In this document: positions 55,500 through 64,000 of the stretch, one piece after another
Layout of the letters: every line of letters begins with the position of its first letter
Position numbering within the stretch: position 1 is the first letter of the stretch
DNA from: DYRB01 sp963845265
Lineage (GTDB): Bacteria; Pseudomonadota; Gammaproteobacteria; Chromatiales; Chromatiaceae
Reading direction: 5' to 3'
Assembly (NCBI GenBank): GCA_963845265.1
Contig: CAWJRN010000012.1
Coordinates: forward strand, 1 to 64,000
Length of the DNA: 64,000 nucleotides
Program-made: the position numbers and the translations under genes
The notes under the pieces: generated by a model
Seen by the model: only the letters and a program-made list of their open reading frames with translations
The model's database searches: none
What the model was told of the DNA's origin: nothing

Positions 55500-56759
55500 A
55501 TGCACACGACCAACGACTGCTGCCCACCTGCACGCCCCCTGACGGACATGGATACGGCCTTGAGCCTGCTGCTGTCCCACGCCAGGCCGGTGGCACAGTC
55601 GGAGCAAGTGCCCCTCCTCGCCGGTCTCGGGCGGGTCCTGGCCGAACCCCTGAAAAGCCCCATCGCCGTACCCGCCTGGGACAACAGCGCCATGGACGGC
55701 TATGCCTTACGCAGCGCCGATTTGGCCAACACAGGGGCTGACGCCGGAGCCAGGCTGCGCGTGACCCAGCGCATCCCCGCCGGCAGCGTAGGTCAACCCC
55801 TGGAGCCCGGCACGGCGGCGCGCATCTTCACCGGTGCCCCGGTGCCCCCCGGGGCCGATTGCGTGGTGATGCAGGAGGACTGCGCGGCCGACGGAGATTG
55901 GGTCACGATCTCCAGGACTGTCGCCCCCGGGACCAACGTCCGCCGGGCGGGGGAGGACATCGAATCGGGGGCCCGGATCATCGGCGCAGGGACCCGGCTC
56001 GGCCCCCAGCACCTGGGGCTGGCCGCCTCGGTGGGGCTGGCGGAGCTGAGCGTCTACCGACGCCTGCGGGTGGCGATCTTCTCCAGTGGTGACGAGTTGG
56101 CCAATCCAGGGGAGCCCCTGGGCCCCGGCCAGATCTACAACTCCAATCGCTATACCCTGGCAGCCCTGGTCGCAGCCATGGGCTGTGAGGTCATCGACCT
56201 GGGGATCGTCCCCGACACCCTGGAGGCGACCAGCGCTGCCCTGGCCGACGCGGCAACCCGAGCGGATCTGATCCTGGCTAGCGGCGGCGTCTCCGTGGGA
56301 GAGGAAGATCACGTAAAACCGGCGGTTGAGCGCCTGGGGAGCCTGGAGCTGTGGCAGATCGGCATGCGGCCAGGCAAGCCCCTGGCGTTCGGCCATATCG
56401 GCGGCACCCCCTTCATCGGCAGCCCGGGCAACCCGGTGTCCCTGTTCGTCACCGCCAGCCTCTTCGCCCGCCCCTTCATCCTGACCCAGCAGGGTGTCAA
56501 GGGCCCAGTCAGCCCCCAAACGCTGACGCTGCGGGCGGGATTCGATTGGCCAAATCCAGACAAGCGCCGCGAGTTCCACCGTGCCCGAGTGGAAACGGGC
56601 CCGGACGGCGAAGCAGAGGTCCAGATCCACCCGAGCCGATCGTCAGGGGTGCTATCCTCGGTGGTCTGGGCCAACGGCCTGGCGGTGATTGCCGAGGGGC
56701 GCAGCCTGCACCGCGGCGATACGCTACCCTTCATCCCCTTCACCGAGCTACTTGGATGA
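55500..56759 (+). CDS. moeA: Molybdopterin molybdenumtransferase
   Basis: Inserts molybdate into adenylated molybdopterin. 419 aa: AVPAWDNSAMDGYALRS, RIFTGAPVPPGADCVV, LILASGGVSVGEEDHVKPAV and FGHIGGTPFIGSPGNPVSLF, normal order for MoeA. ATG 55500 is the first start; MDTALSLL 48 bp later is the next. Overlaps moaD by four bases. Confidence 0.95.
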   Translation: MHTTNDCCPPARPLTDMDTALSLLLSHARPVAQSEQVPLLAGLGRVLAEPLKSPIAVPAWDNSAMDGYALRSADLANTGADAGARLRVTQRIPAGSVGQPLEPGTAARIFTGAPVPPGADCVVMQEDCAADGDWVTISRTVAPGTNVRRAGEDIESGARIIGAGTRLGPQHLGLAASVGLAELSVYRRLRVAIFSSGDELANPGEPLGPGQIYNSNRYTLAALVAAMGCEVIDLGIVPDTLEATSAALADAATRADLILASGGVSVGEEDHVKPAVERLGSLELWQIGMRPGKPLAFGHIGGTPFIGSPGNPVSLFVTASLFARPFILTQQGVKGPVSPQTLTLRAGFDWPNPDKRREFHRARVETGPDGEAEVQIHPSRSSGVLSSVVWANGLAVIAEGRSLHRGDTLPFIPFTELLG

Positions 56760-57010
56760 TCCGCGTCCTGTACTTCGCCCGACTCCGCGAACAGGTCGGC
56801 ACGAGCGGTGAGACCCTGCCCGCGCCGGAGTTACCGACCTGCGTGGCGGACATCGCCACGACCCTGCGCGGACGAGGCGGCCCCTGGGCCGCGGCCTTTG
56901 CCCAGGACCAGGCCTTGCTGGCCGCGGTCAACCAGGAGCTGGCGCGGGACGAGACCCAGGTTGCGGACGGGGACGAGCTGGCCTTTTTCCCGCCTGTGAC
57001 CGGGGGATGA
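56756..57010 (+). CDS. moaD: Molybdopterin synthase small subunit
   Basis: Ubiquitin-like sulfur carrier, 84 aa, that donates sulfur to precursor Z through its C-terminal Gly-Gly (ends FFPPVTGG). Starts MIRVLYFARLREQVG. Coupled to moeA (ATGA). Partner subunit MoaE is not in the window. Followed by a 109-bp palindromic repeat. Confidence 0.93.
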   Translation: MIRVLYFARLREQVGTSGETLPAPELPTCVADIATTLRGRGGPWAAAFAQDQALLAAVNQELARDETQVADGDELAFFPPVTGG

Positions 57011-57084
57011 GCACGACAGTGGGCGCGAACCCTGTACTGCGGCTGGCCGGCTAGTACAGCCGTGCCTGAATGGAATGAACATCC

Positions 57085-57193
57085 GTAGGGTGGATAAGCG
57101 AAGCGCATCCACCGGCGTGCGTTTGGTGGATGCGGCGCGGACGGACCGCTCAGCAAAGTCCCAGCGTAGTGACACGCGCCTTATCCACCCTAC
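57085..57193. repeat. 109-bp palindromic intergenic repeat, copy 2
   Basis: Same length, ends and inner blocks (GAAGCGCATCCACC, GGTGGATGCGGCGCGGA) as 23876-23984. Lies between convergent moaD and the minus-strand gene at 57224. Confidence 0.85.
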
Positions 57194-57223
57194 CGTTGTT
57201 GGGAAGATAAGCGCGCGACGGTA

Positions 57224-57430
57224 CTATGAAACCGACCTTGGCCCTGGCAGTGTCATCTTGTGCTGCGCCACCTGGGGGGAGACCATGAAATCGCGCATGG
57301 CCAGGGCAGTGATGCGGATCAACTCTTCCCGGTGCGGATAGGCGTCGATCTGTTCCCTTGTCCAGTCCGCCAGTGCGGCCTCGAAGGTGGCCCCGCTGAA
57401 TACGAAAACCTTGTCGGTGAAGTCCGTCAT
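57224..57430 (-). CDS. Small hypothetical protein
   Basis: A 68-aa soluble protein beginning MTDFTDKVFVFSGATFEAAL with a helix-rich acidic middle (ADWTREQIDAYPHREELIRI). Start ATG 57430; a longer frame to 57472 overlaps the divergent kinase start. No family recognised. Only 26 bp separate its start from the kinase start at 57457, so they may share a control region. Confidence 0.55.
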   Translation of the reverse strand: MTDFTDKVFVFSGATFEAALADWTREQIDAYPHREELIRITALAMRDFMVSPQVAQHKMTLPGPRSVS

Positions 57431-57456
57431 CGTCCGCTGCCCAGATCGCCGTCGCC

Positions 57457-58599
57457 ATGGATACGAGAACACGAGGAGCGGAATTGTACGACGCCAAGAC
57501 CCTGCTTGCCCTGGCTGCCGGTTTCGACCTGCCCGAGCCGCCGATCGCCGTCGCCCCCCTGGGCCAAGGGCTGATCAACGCCACCTTCGCCCTGGACACG
57601 GGCAGCGGACGCTATGTCCTCCAAAGGGTCAACCAGAAGGTCTTTCCCCACCCGGAACGCATCATGGCCAATTGGGGGGTCCTGGCCGAACACCTGGCCA
57701 AACACCCGGACCCTGGCATGCGTATCCCGACAACCATCCCCGCACGCGACGGGACCGCCTTTGCCCTGGACGACGATGGTCAGCTCTGGCGGCTCATGGA
57801 GCGTATCCCAGAAGCCGTCAACTTGACCCAGGTGACCACCGAGGCCCAAGGGCGCGAGGTCGGGTTCGCCCTGGGCCGCTTCCACCGCCTGCTGGCCGGA
57901 CTGGACCCGGCGCGGATGGCGGTTACCCTGCCGGGCTTCCACGTAACCCCGACCTACCTGGAGCAGCTCGACCGGGCACTGGCGGACCGGCCGCCAGACA
58001 CGCGAGACACCGCGCTGGCCCAGGCGCTGACTCAGGCCTTGGCCGAGGTGGAGCGCCGCCGCGACCTGGCCGACAGCCTCGAAGGGGCCCGCCAGGCGGG
58101 TCGCATCCCCCTGCGCGTCACCCATGGTGACCCCAAGCTGGACAACATCCTCTTCCACCGGGGAGACGGCCGGGCCCTGGCGCTCATCGACCTGGACACG
58201 ATACAACCAGGCCTAATCCAGCACGACCTGGGCGACTGCCTGCGCTCCTGCTGCAACCGCCAGGGGGAGTCCGCCACCCACGAGGGCGTCCGCTTCGACC
58301 TGGACTGTGCCACGGCCATTCTGTCCGCCTACGCGGCGGAGATGCGGGACATCCTGGGGGCGGCGGAACTGGCCAGCCTCTATGACGGCATACGGCTGAT
58401 ACCCTTCGAGCTGGGGGTGCGCTTCCTTGCCGATCACCTAGCCGGGGATCGCTACTTCCGCGTCACCCGCCGGGGCGAGAACCTGACCAAGGCCCTGACC
58501 CAGTTCGCCCTTGCCGGCGACATCGAGCGCCAGGAGAACGAGATCCTCGGCCTGATCCGGGATGCCTTCGGTCAGCCTCAGCCGCCTCGGCCAATCTGA
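57457..58599 (+). CDS. APH-fold phosphotransferase (NahK/aminoglycoside kinase-like)
   Basis: Cytoplasmic small-molecule kinase of 380 aa. It has the lobe-linking QRVNQKVFPHPERIMAN, the catalytic HGDPKLDNILF (HxDxxxxN) and the metal motif LALIDLDTIQPG. The pattern matches the N-acetylhexosamine kinase/homoserine kinase branch rather than drug kinases. Substrate unknown. It precedes baeS by 40 bp but is unlikely to share its job. Confidence 0.82.
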   Translation: MDTRTRGAELYDAKTLLALAAGFDLPEPPIAVAPLGQGLINATFALDTGSGRYVLQRVNQKVFPHPERIMANWGVLAEHLAKHPDPGMRIPTTIPARDGTAFALDDDGQLWRLMERIPEAVNLTQVTTEAQGREVGFALGRFHRLLAGLDPARMAVTLPGFHVTPTYLEQLDRALADRPPDTRDTALAQALTQALAEVERRRDLADSLEGARQAGRIPLRVTHGDPKLDNILFHRGDGRALALIDLDTIQPGLIQHDLGDCLRSCCNRQGESATHEGVRFDLDCATAILSAYAAEMRDILGAAELASLYDGIRLIPFELGVRFLADHLAGDRYFRVTRRGENLTKALTQFALAGDIERQENEILGLIRDAFGQPQPPRPI

Positions 58600-58639
58600 G
58601 CTCGCCAATCTAAAGCCGGCTCGCCCGCAAAGACGGCAC

Positions 58640-60115
58640 ATGTCCATCCGCATCAAGCTCTTCCTCGCCCTCCTTGGCACCGGGTCCCTGGTGGCTCTGG
58701 CTATGTTCGCCTTCATGGGCTGGTCCTTCGAGCGCGGGTTGGCCGACCTCATGCGCGCCCGGGAGGAACAGCAGATCGAAGCCATCTCCGAGCGTCTGGC
58801 GGAGGTCTACCGGCGCGACCATGGCTGGGACGGCCTGCGCCAGGACCGCCGCCTCTGGGTTATTACCCTGTTCGGCGCCACCGGCCGCGAAGCCGGCGGG
58901 CACCGGCCCGGCCGGGGCCCAGGTCGGCATCTGCGCGACCTGATGCAGCCGGGGACGCAGGAGCGGTCCACGCTATGGCCGCCCCCCCGAGCCCTGAGTC
59001 CGAGGGCGCCGGAGGCCCCACCCCTGCCGGTGGAGCTGCGCCTGATGCTGTTGGATGCGGGGGGAGAGGTCCTTTACGGCCGCCCCCAACTCCTGCCCGG
59101 GACCAGCCGCTACCCGGTGGAACTGGACGGGGTCAAGATCGGCGAATTGACCCTGCTCCCCGGCCCCAGCGCCGCCGACCTGGGCGAGGTCCAATTCCAG
59201 GCTCGTCACGCCCGCGCCCTGGTCCTGGTCGCCTTGGGCATGATCGCCCTGAGCGCCCTCGTCGCCTTTACCCTGACTCACCGTCTGGTACGTCCGGTGC
59301 TCGGTTTTCAGGCGACCGCCCGACGCCTGGCGGCGGGTGACCTGAGGGCCCGCGCGCCCACCGGGGCAAACGACGAACTGGGCCGCCTGGGGCGCGATAT
59401 AAATACCCTGGCCGAGACCCTGGAGGCCAACGAGCAGGCCCGACGCCGCTGGGTGGCGGACATCTCCCACGAGCTGCGCACGCCCCTGAGCCTGCTGCGC
59501 GCCGAGTTGGAGGCCCTGCAGGACGGGCTGCGGCCCATGGACCGCGCCGCGGTAGACGCCCTGCACGGCGACGCCCTGCGCCTCAAGCGCCTGGTGGACG
59601 ACCTCCACGACCTATCCCTCACCGACCTCGGCGCTCAGAGCTACCGCAAGGTCGAGCTCGACCCTGCGACCATCCTGGCAGAGGACTGTAGCGCCTTCGA
59701 GCCGAGCTTCGCCGCCGCCGGGCTGTCCCTAACCCTCGATGCGGACCTCCCGCAGCCGGTGCACCTGCTGGCCGACCCCGACCGTCTCTCCCAACTCTTC
59801 CGCAACCTGCTCCGCAACAGCCTGGCCTATACAGACCCTGGCGGGGCATTGCAGATCGCCATGACCAGGACCGAGACCGGGCTCGCCATCGACTTCCAGG
59901 ACGGCCCTCCGGGAGTCCCCGCGCAGGCCCTGCCCCACCTGTTCGAGCGGCTCTATCGGGTGGAGGGGTCACGGTCCCGGGATACCGGCGGGGCCGGCCT
60001 GGGCCTGGCCATCGCCAGCAATATCGTCGTCGCACACGGGGGCCGCATCGAGGCCGGGCAGGCACCCCAGGGCGGGCTGTGGGTCCACATTGAACTGCCG
60101 GTCCAGACCTCATGA
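58640..60115 (+). CDS. baeS: Sensor histidine kinase (BaeS-type)
   Basis: Envelope-stress sensor with two membrane helices (KLFLALLGTGSLVALAMFAF and ALVLVALGMIALSALVAFTL), a periplasmic sensor between them (about 30-195), HAMP region (RPVLGFQATARRLAAGDLRARA), phosphate-accepting His in ADISHELRTPLSLLRAE and the ATPase part (LFRNLLRNSLAYTDPGG, GAGLGLAIASNIV). 491 aa. Start MSIRIKL 58640. baeR follows 10 bp after the stop. Confidence 0.88.
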   Translation: MSIRIKLFLALLGTGSLVALAMFAFMGWSFERGLADLMRAREEQQIEAISERLAEVYRRDHGWDGLRQDRRLWVITLFGATGREAGGHRPGRGPGRHLRDLMQPGTQERSTLWPPPRALSPRAPEAPPLPVELRLMLLDAGGEVLYGRPQLLPGTSRYPVELDGVKIGELTLLPGPSAADLGEVQFQARHARALVLVALGMIALSALVAFTLTHRLVRPVLGFQATARRLAAGDLRARAPTGANDELGRLGRDINTLAETLEANEQARRRWVADISHELRTPLSLLRAELEALQDGLRPMDRAAVDALHGDALRLKRLVDDLHDLSLTDLGAQSYRKVELDPATILAEDCSAFEPSFAAAGLSLTLDADLPQPVHLLADPDRLSQLFRNLLRNSLAYTDPGGALQIAMTRTETGLAIDFQDGPPGVPAQALPHLFERLYRVEGSRSRDTGGAGLGLAIASNIVVAHGGRIEAGQAPQGGLWVHIELPVQTS

Positions 60116-60125
60116 GGCTCTTTGC

Positions 60126-60833
60126 GTGAATCAGACCATCCTCATCGTCGAAGACGAGGACCGCCTCGCTAGCCTGCTGGCCGACTATCTCGCCGCCTCC
60201 GGCTTCGGGACCCACCGCATCGGCGATGGACGCCAGGTTCTGGACTGGGTGCGCGCCGAGGCCCCGGCACTGATCCTGCTCGACCTCAGCCTTCCGGGAC
60301 GGGATGGAATGGACATCTGCCGGGAACTGCGCGGCTTTTCGGACGTGCCGGTCATCATGACCACGGCCCGGGTCGAAGAGATCGACCGCCTCCTCGGCCT
60401 GGAAGTGGGCGCGGACGACTATGTCTGCAAGCCCTATAGCCCCCGGGAGGTGGTGGCCCGGGTCAAGGCGGTGCTTCGCCGCCACGCAGCCCCTACCCGC
60501 CCCGCCTCGGAACGCCAATCCGGGCCACTGCAATTGGACGCCGACACCCTGCGGGTGAGCACGCCGGACGGACGCGCCTGCGAGATGACCGCCGTGGAGT
60601 TCGCCCTCCTGCAAACCCTGCACGCAGCCCCTGGGCGCATCTTCTCCCGGGACCGACTCATGGACCGCATCTACAGCGACGGGCGGGTCGTCTCAGACCG
60701 GACCATCGACAGCCACATCAAAAAGCTGCGCCGCAAACTCGACGAGCTGCTGCCGGGGCAGGAGCTGATCCACTCCGTCTATGGCGTGGGCTACCGCTAT
60801 GAGCCGACCGCCGACTGGGAAAATGCGGGTTGA
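60126..60833 (+). CDS. baeR: Response regulator (BaeR-type, OmpR family)
   Basis: Partner of the preceding kinase. 235 aa: receiver with ILIVEDEDRL, phospho-Asp in LILLDLSLPGRDG and Lys in YVCKPYSPREVV, and OmpR winged helix (EFALLQTLHAAPGRIFSRD then RTIDSHIKKLRRKL). I use GTG 60126, preceded by GAGG; the longer frame to 60090 overlaps baeS. Regulates envelope or efflux genes elsewhere; targets here not visible. Confidence 0.9.
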   Translation: MNQTILIVEDEDRLASLLADYLAASGFGTHRIGDGRQVLDWVRAEAPALILLDLSLPGRDGMDICRELRGFSDVPVIMTTARVEEIDRLLGLEVGADDYVCKPYSPREVVARVKAVLRRHAAPTRPASERQSGPLQLDADTLRVSTPDGRACEMTAVEFALLQTLHAAPGRIFSRDRLMDRIYSDGRVVSDRTIDSHIKKLRRKLDELLPGQELIHSVYGVGYRYEPTADWENAG

Positions 60834-60879
60834 ACTGCGCTTCTCTATCCTGTTGTGTCCAGGGGTATTTCGTCACGAA

Positions 60880-61145
60880 CTCCTGTGCTCGTGAATCCCG
60901 ATCCGGCACTGGCCCCCGCGCTTGCGGCGCGCTTCGACGCCATCTTCACCCAGCGCACCTCCTTCGCCACCCTCAACCAGACCCTCAAGCGGCTGCACGC
61001 CCACAAGGAAAAGCTGCTGCTGGTGCTCAAGCGCCCGGACATCGTCCTGCATACCAACGGCAGCGAAGGCGACATCCGCGGCTATGTGAAGTGGCGCAAG
61101 ATCAGCTGCGGCACCCGCAGCAATCTGGGTAAACGCTGTCGCGAC
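60880..61145 (+). mobile_element. IS66-like transposase remnant
   Basis: An open stretch FDAIFTQRTSFATLNQTLKR and then RPDIVLHTNGSEGDIRGYVK, with KISCGTRSNLGKRCRDG, which is the C-terminal end of IS66-type transposases (usual form LHTNGSENDIR...). The rest of the gene is missing; its right end is taken by an IS6 element. Confidence 0.65.
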
Positions 61146-61946
61146 GGCGTTGTCAACTTACCTACTCGATCTCAATCGATCCCCTTTGTTCAAACCATTC
61201 CCCGTTCAACAGGCGCACGTCACCTGCTGCCAACCCAAGAAGGCTCGCAGCCGAAGCTCGCGATAGTGGACTGCGGTCATCAAGTGCCTACCCAGCCGGA
61301 ATAGATTTCCGACCACCGCGTGCGCGGCCAGAAAGCGCTGCGCTTGACCGGGCGACTTGAAACCCCGCATCTGGCGCTCGCGCGCACGGGTCGGCTGATG
61401 TGAAGCCTCGGCCCGGTTGTTGGCACGTCGCGCCGTGACGTGCGGCACTGAAGGCATCGTGGTGCGCCGTGCCGCCGAATAACTGGGGAGCTTGTCAGTG
61501 ACCAGTTGACGCGGGGAGGCGCCCTCCCCTTTCAGCAACTTGCGGAAGAAGCGTTCCGCGGCGCGCTGGTTGCGCCGGGACTGCACCAGAATATCCAGGG
61601 TATCGCCGTCCTGATCCACGGCACGCCAGAGGTAATGGCGCCGCCCCTTGATCGTGACGAACACTTCGTCCAGATACCAGGTGTCCCCCAGTCGGCCAGT
61701 GCGGCGTTTCGCTGCTCTTGCGTACGCTGGTCCAAACTTACGGCACCACTGCCTCACGGTCTCGTAGGAAACAACGATTCCTCGCTCGGCCACCAGGTCC
61801 TCGACATCACGCAGGCTCAGGCAGAACCGATGGTAGAGCCAAACGACGTTGCTGATGATCTGAGGCGGGTACCGATACCCGCGATAGTTGGGACCGTTGG
61901 TGCTCATGGACCAAGTCTGACCCCGCCTCGTCAAGTTGACAATGCC
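61146..61946. mobile_element. IS6-family insertion sequence (about 801 bp)
   Basis: Ends carry 14-bp inverted repeats GGCGTTGTCAACTT (61146-61159) and, inverted, GGCATTGTCAACTT (61946-61933), one mismatch. The 8 bp outside (GTCGCGAC left, GCTAGGGG right) do not match, so no target duplication is seen. It carries one transposase. Confidence 0.8.
61206..61934 (-). CDS. IS6-family transposase
   Basis: DDE transposase of the IS6/IS26 type, at most 242 aa. The catalytic acids are in TWYLDEVFV, LVTDKLPSYS and NNRAEASHQPTR, and the N-terminal HTH is SLRDVEDLVAERGIVVSYETV. Lies inside the 801-bp element with good inverted repeats, so it could be active. ATG 61905 (MSTNGPNYRG) is the likely start; an upstream frame reaches 61934. 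Confidence 0.9.
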   Translation of the reverse strand: MTRRGQTWSMSTNGPNYRGYRYPPQIISNVVWLYHRFCLSLRDVEDLVAERGIVVSYETVRQWCRKFGPAYARAAKRRTGRLGDTWYLDEVFVTIKGRRHYLWRAVDQDGDTLDILVQSRRNQRAAERFFRKLLKGEGASPRQLVTDKLPSYSAARRTTMPSVPHVTARRANNRAEASHQPTRARERQMRGFKSPGQAQRFLAAHAVVGNLFRLGRHLMTAVHYRELRLRAFLGWQQVTCAC

Positions 61947-62051
61947 GCTAGGGGGATGTTTTGAGGTTTCCGGACGGTCAGGCGCATACTCTGAGCTCGC
62001 ACTCGGTTGGTCTTGCTCCTTAACTTACCGCCACCACGACGAGGAAGGGCT

Positions 62052-63692
62052 ATGTATCAGGCACCGAAACAGAACGATGCGCTGGGGACAACCAACCGGG
62101 GAAACGCGTGCGAATCCGGTTTGTGCACGCTGTGCACGGCTGACTGCAAGGGTAAATGCGAAACGTGGCTCTCCTCCCTGCTTGGGCGCAAACTCCTCTA
62201 CCCGCGCAACTTCGGGAACTCCACGGCCGGCTCCGCCAATATCCTTGCCGAAGGCGTGGGATATCACGCCCTGCGTATACAGGGCTATGCGTATGGTGCC
62301 CACGGGCTCGATAACCGCCTATCGAGCAGCGCGGACGACCGGGTCTTCCCGAATGTCGACATCGAGACGTCTTTCGGCCAGGCGATCAGGACGAAATGTC
62401 GCATACCGATCATGACCGGCGCCCTCGGCTCCACCTTCATCGCGGCGAAGTACTGGGATTCGTTTGCAGTCGGCGCTGCGTTGTGCGGCTTTCCGATCGT
62501 GATCGGAGAGAACGTGGTGGGTGTAGACACCGAAGCCGTCATCGAAAACGGCAAGACCAAGTCCGCCCCCGAACTCGACCGGCGGATTCAGACCTTCCTT
62601 CGTTACTACGACGGTTACGGCGCGATCATCGTACAGATGAACGTCGAGGACACCCGCAACGGCGTGGCTGAGTACATCATCGATAAACACGGCGATCAGG
62701 TCATCATGGAGCTGAAGTGGGGCCAGGGCGCAAAGGACATCGGCGGTGAGATCCAGGTCACCGATATCGACCATGCCCGTTTTCTCAAAGAGCGCGGTTA
62801 CATCGTCGACCCGGACCCGACCGATCCCGTCGTACGCAAGGCCTTCGAAGGCGGGGCGATTACCAGCTTTGCCCGGCACAGTCGCCTCGGCGCTACCGAT
62901 CTGAGCGCGGTGGAGCAGGTCCGCGCAGGCTTCATGGACGAGGTGGCGAGGTTGCGCAAGCTCGGCTTTCAGCGAATCTCCCTCAAAACCGGCGCCTATG
63001 GGATGGAGGCCCTGGCCATGGCCATTCGCTTCGCGGCCGATGCCAAGCTGGACCTGCTGACCATCGACGGAGCGGGCGGTGGGACGGGCATGAGCCCGTG
63101 GAACATGATGGACCACTGGGGGGTGCCGTCACTGCCTCTGCATGCAAAGACGCACGAATACTGCCAGATCCTAGCCGGTCGGGGAATCACACCGCCGGAT
63201 ATTTCGCTGGCGGGCGGATTCGCCAGGGAAGATCACATCTTCAAGGCGATGGCGCTGTGCGCCCCCTATACGAAACTGGTTTGCATGGGCCGGGCACCGA
63301 TGATTCCCGGTTTCCTCGGCAGCAACATCGAAGGGGTACTCAAACCGGAGCGACGCGCGGCGATTTCCGGCCACTGGCAGCAACTGCCGTCCACGGTCAA
63401 GAATATCGGCAAGTTCCCAGAGGAGATCTTTGCGGGTTGGGAAGCCGTCCGTGCGAAAGTGGGTGACGCGGAGATGGGAAAGTTACCCTTCGGCGCCATC
63501 GCCATGTACGGCTACGCGGACAAGCTTGCTTGCGGTCTGCAGCAATTCATGGCAGGGGCGAGAAAATTCGCGCTGGACCAGCTTTCCCGAGAAGACCTGA
63601 TGGCGGCCAATCGGGAGACGGCGGAGGTCGCAGGTATCCCCTACATGACTGATGCCGGGGATGATCGCGCGATGGCAATCCTACAGCGCTGA
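62052..63692 (+). CDS. FMN-binding glutamate synthase-like protein
   Basis: Flavoprotein of 546 aa related to the FMN/[3Fe-4S] part of glutamate synthase (GltB), without the glutaminase domain. A Cys-rich N terminus (CESGLCTLCTADCKGKCETW) may hold an extra Fe-S centre. Signature segments are LDLLTIDGAGGGTGMSPWNMM and the later LVCMGRAPMIPGFLG. Likely an oxidoreductase of unknown substrate; some relatives work with archaeal-type ammonia assimilation. Start ATG 62052 follows GAGGAAGG. Neighbouring hemerythrin suggests oxygen-linked use. The IS6 element stands directly upstream and may affect its promoter. Confidence 0.82.
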   Translation: MYQAPKQNDALGTTNRGNACESGLCTLCTADCKGKCETWLSSLLGRKLLYPRNFGNSTAGSANILAEGVGYHALRIQGYAYGAHGLDNRLSSSADDRVFPNVDIETSFGQAIRTKCRIPIMTGALGSTFIAAKYWDSFAVGAALCGFPIVIGENVVGVDTEAVIENGKTKSAPELDRRIQTFLRYYDGYGAIIVQMNVEDTRNGVAEYIIDKHGDQVIMELKWGQGAKDIGGEIQVTDIDHARFLKERGYIVDPDPTDPVVRKAFEGGAITSFARHSRLGATDLSAVEQVRAGFMDEVARLRKLGFQRISLKTGAYGMEALAMAIRFAADAKLDLLTIDGAGGGTGMSPWNMMDHWGVPSLPLHAKTHEYCQILAGRGITPPDISLAGGFAREDHIFKAMALCAPYTKLVCMGRAPMIPGFLGSNIEGVLKPERRAAISGHWQQLPSTVKNIGKFPEEIFAGWEAVRAKVGDAEMGKLPFGAIAMYGYADKLACGLQQFMAGARKFALDQLSREDLMAANRETAEVAGIPYMTDAGDDRAMAILQR

Positions 63693-63797
63693 ACGCCGGT
63701 ACAAAAAGCAGCGCGTAGGTGTTCCAGCGGACAGGACTCGCGACCTCTCTGGGGATCGGCTCGGGCATCATTGGATGCGTCGGAAACAAGGTGTCAC

Positions 63798-64000
63798 ATG
63801 TTTAAAGACTGGTCGGATGATTACCTCACGGGAATTGCGGAAATCGACAGGCAGCACCAAGGGCTCTTTGAGGCAGCGCATCGATTGTATGACCAGATTC
63901 TCAACTGCGAAGGCGAACGCGGAGTCGAAGAGGCCGTCACTTTTCTCCAGGACTACGCCGAAAGGCACTTTCAGACCGAAGAGGCTTTCATGCGCGAGCA
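63798..64000 (+). CDS. Bacteriohemerythrin (5' part, cut by window edge)
   Basis: Start of a diiron oxygen-binding hemerythrin. Visible: GIAEIDRQHQGLFEAAHRL with the first His ligand, and AERHFQTEEAFMRE with the next His and Glu. Usually about 130 aa; 67 residues are inside the window. No signal peptide, no added sensor domain in the visible part. Function: oxygen delivery or sensing. Confidence 0.88.
   Translation, partial: MFKDWSDDYLTGIAEIDRQHQGLFEAAHRLYDQILNCEGERGVEEAVTFLQDYAERHFQTEEAFMRE

Noticed and set aside
1..64000. CRISPR arrays, rRNA or tRNA genes
   Set aside because: No regularly spaced repeats and no cloverleaf or rRNA-like stretch was recognised in the gaps between genes.

Overview
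The window is a GC-rich chromosomal segment of a gammaproteobacterium, most likely a purple sulfur bacterium (Chromatiaceae). Evidence: the gene order pyrG-kdsA-eno-ftsB-ispD-ispF-truD, a secreted Gly/Tyr-rich sulfur-globule-type protein next to an FNR regulator, a DsrC-family protein, and a split glycine decarboxylase (gcvPA/gcvPB). The genus cannot be fixed from the sequence alone.

Layout. 1-0.8 kb: end of an IS1380-type transposase, cut by the window edge. 1.1-22.3 kb: an accessory region of envelope and stress genes: alkaline-phosphatase-superfamily enzyme, DUF3604 protein, COG4313 outer-membrane protein, HdeA-like protein, four glycine-zipper proteins, DUF2092 protein, Rap1a/Tai-like protein, AraC regulator, MscK-type channel, ClsC-type phospholipase D, DUF900 hydrolase and a pentameric ligand-gated ion channel. 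Many genes here are broken by single-base indels or a stop. 22.4-31 kb: core genes (DsbA-like/FrnE, lpxH, then on the minus strand pyrG, kdsA, eno, ftsB, ispD, ispF, truD). 31-34 kb: sulfur globule protein, fnr with a perfect FNR box upstream, yqaA-like gene, serB. 34.5-36.3 kb: a three-gene cassette of a DsrC-domain fusion lacking the redox cysteines, a twin-CBS protein and an HPP membrane protein, behind a good sigma70 promoter with CGATATA repeats. 36.3-48.7 kb: LysR, DUF2726, trhP, ChaN-PDZ, M1 peptidase, PfkB kinase, degenerate REC-GGDEF-EAL, an HExxH orphan, a response regulator with a clipped HD-GYP domain, and a DUF1451 zinc-ribbon protein. 48.8-54.8 kb: glycine cleavage genes gcvT, gcvH, gcvPA, tpx, gcvPB, then dgkA. 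54.9-57 kb: moaB-moeA-moaD. 57.2-60.8 kb: small hypothetical gene, APH-fold kinase, baeSR-type two-component system. 60.9-62 kb: IS66-like remnant next to an IS6-family element. 62-64 kb: FMN glutamate-synthase-like protein and a hemerythrin cut by the right edge.

How it fits together. FNR and its neighbours suggest oxygen-dependent control of sulfur storage. FNR-like boxes also sit upstream of a glycine-zipper gene in the envelope region. The glycine cleavage genes share a promoter with an inverted repeat flanking the -10, and tpx, inserted among them, has its own promoter candidate. Two near-identical 109-bp palindromic repeats each lie between convergent genes.

Caveat: at least five coding frames are restored by removing one base from a run of three identical bases, so part of the apparent gene decay may be sequencing error.
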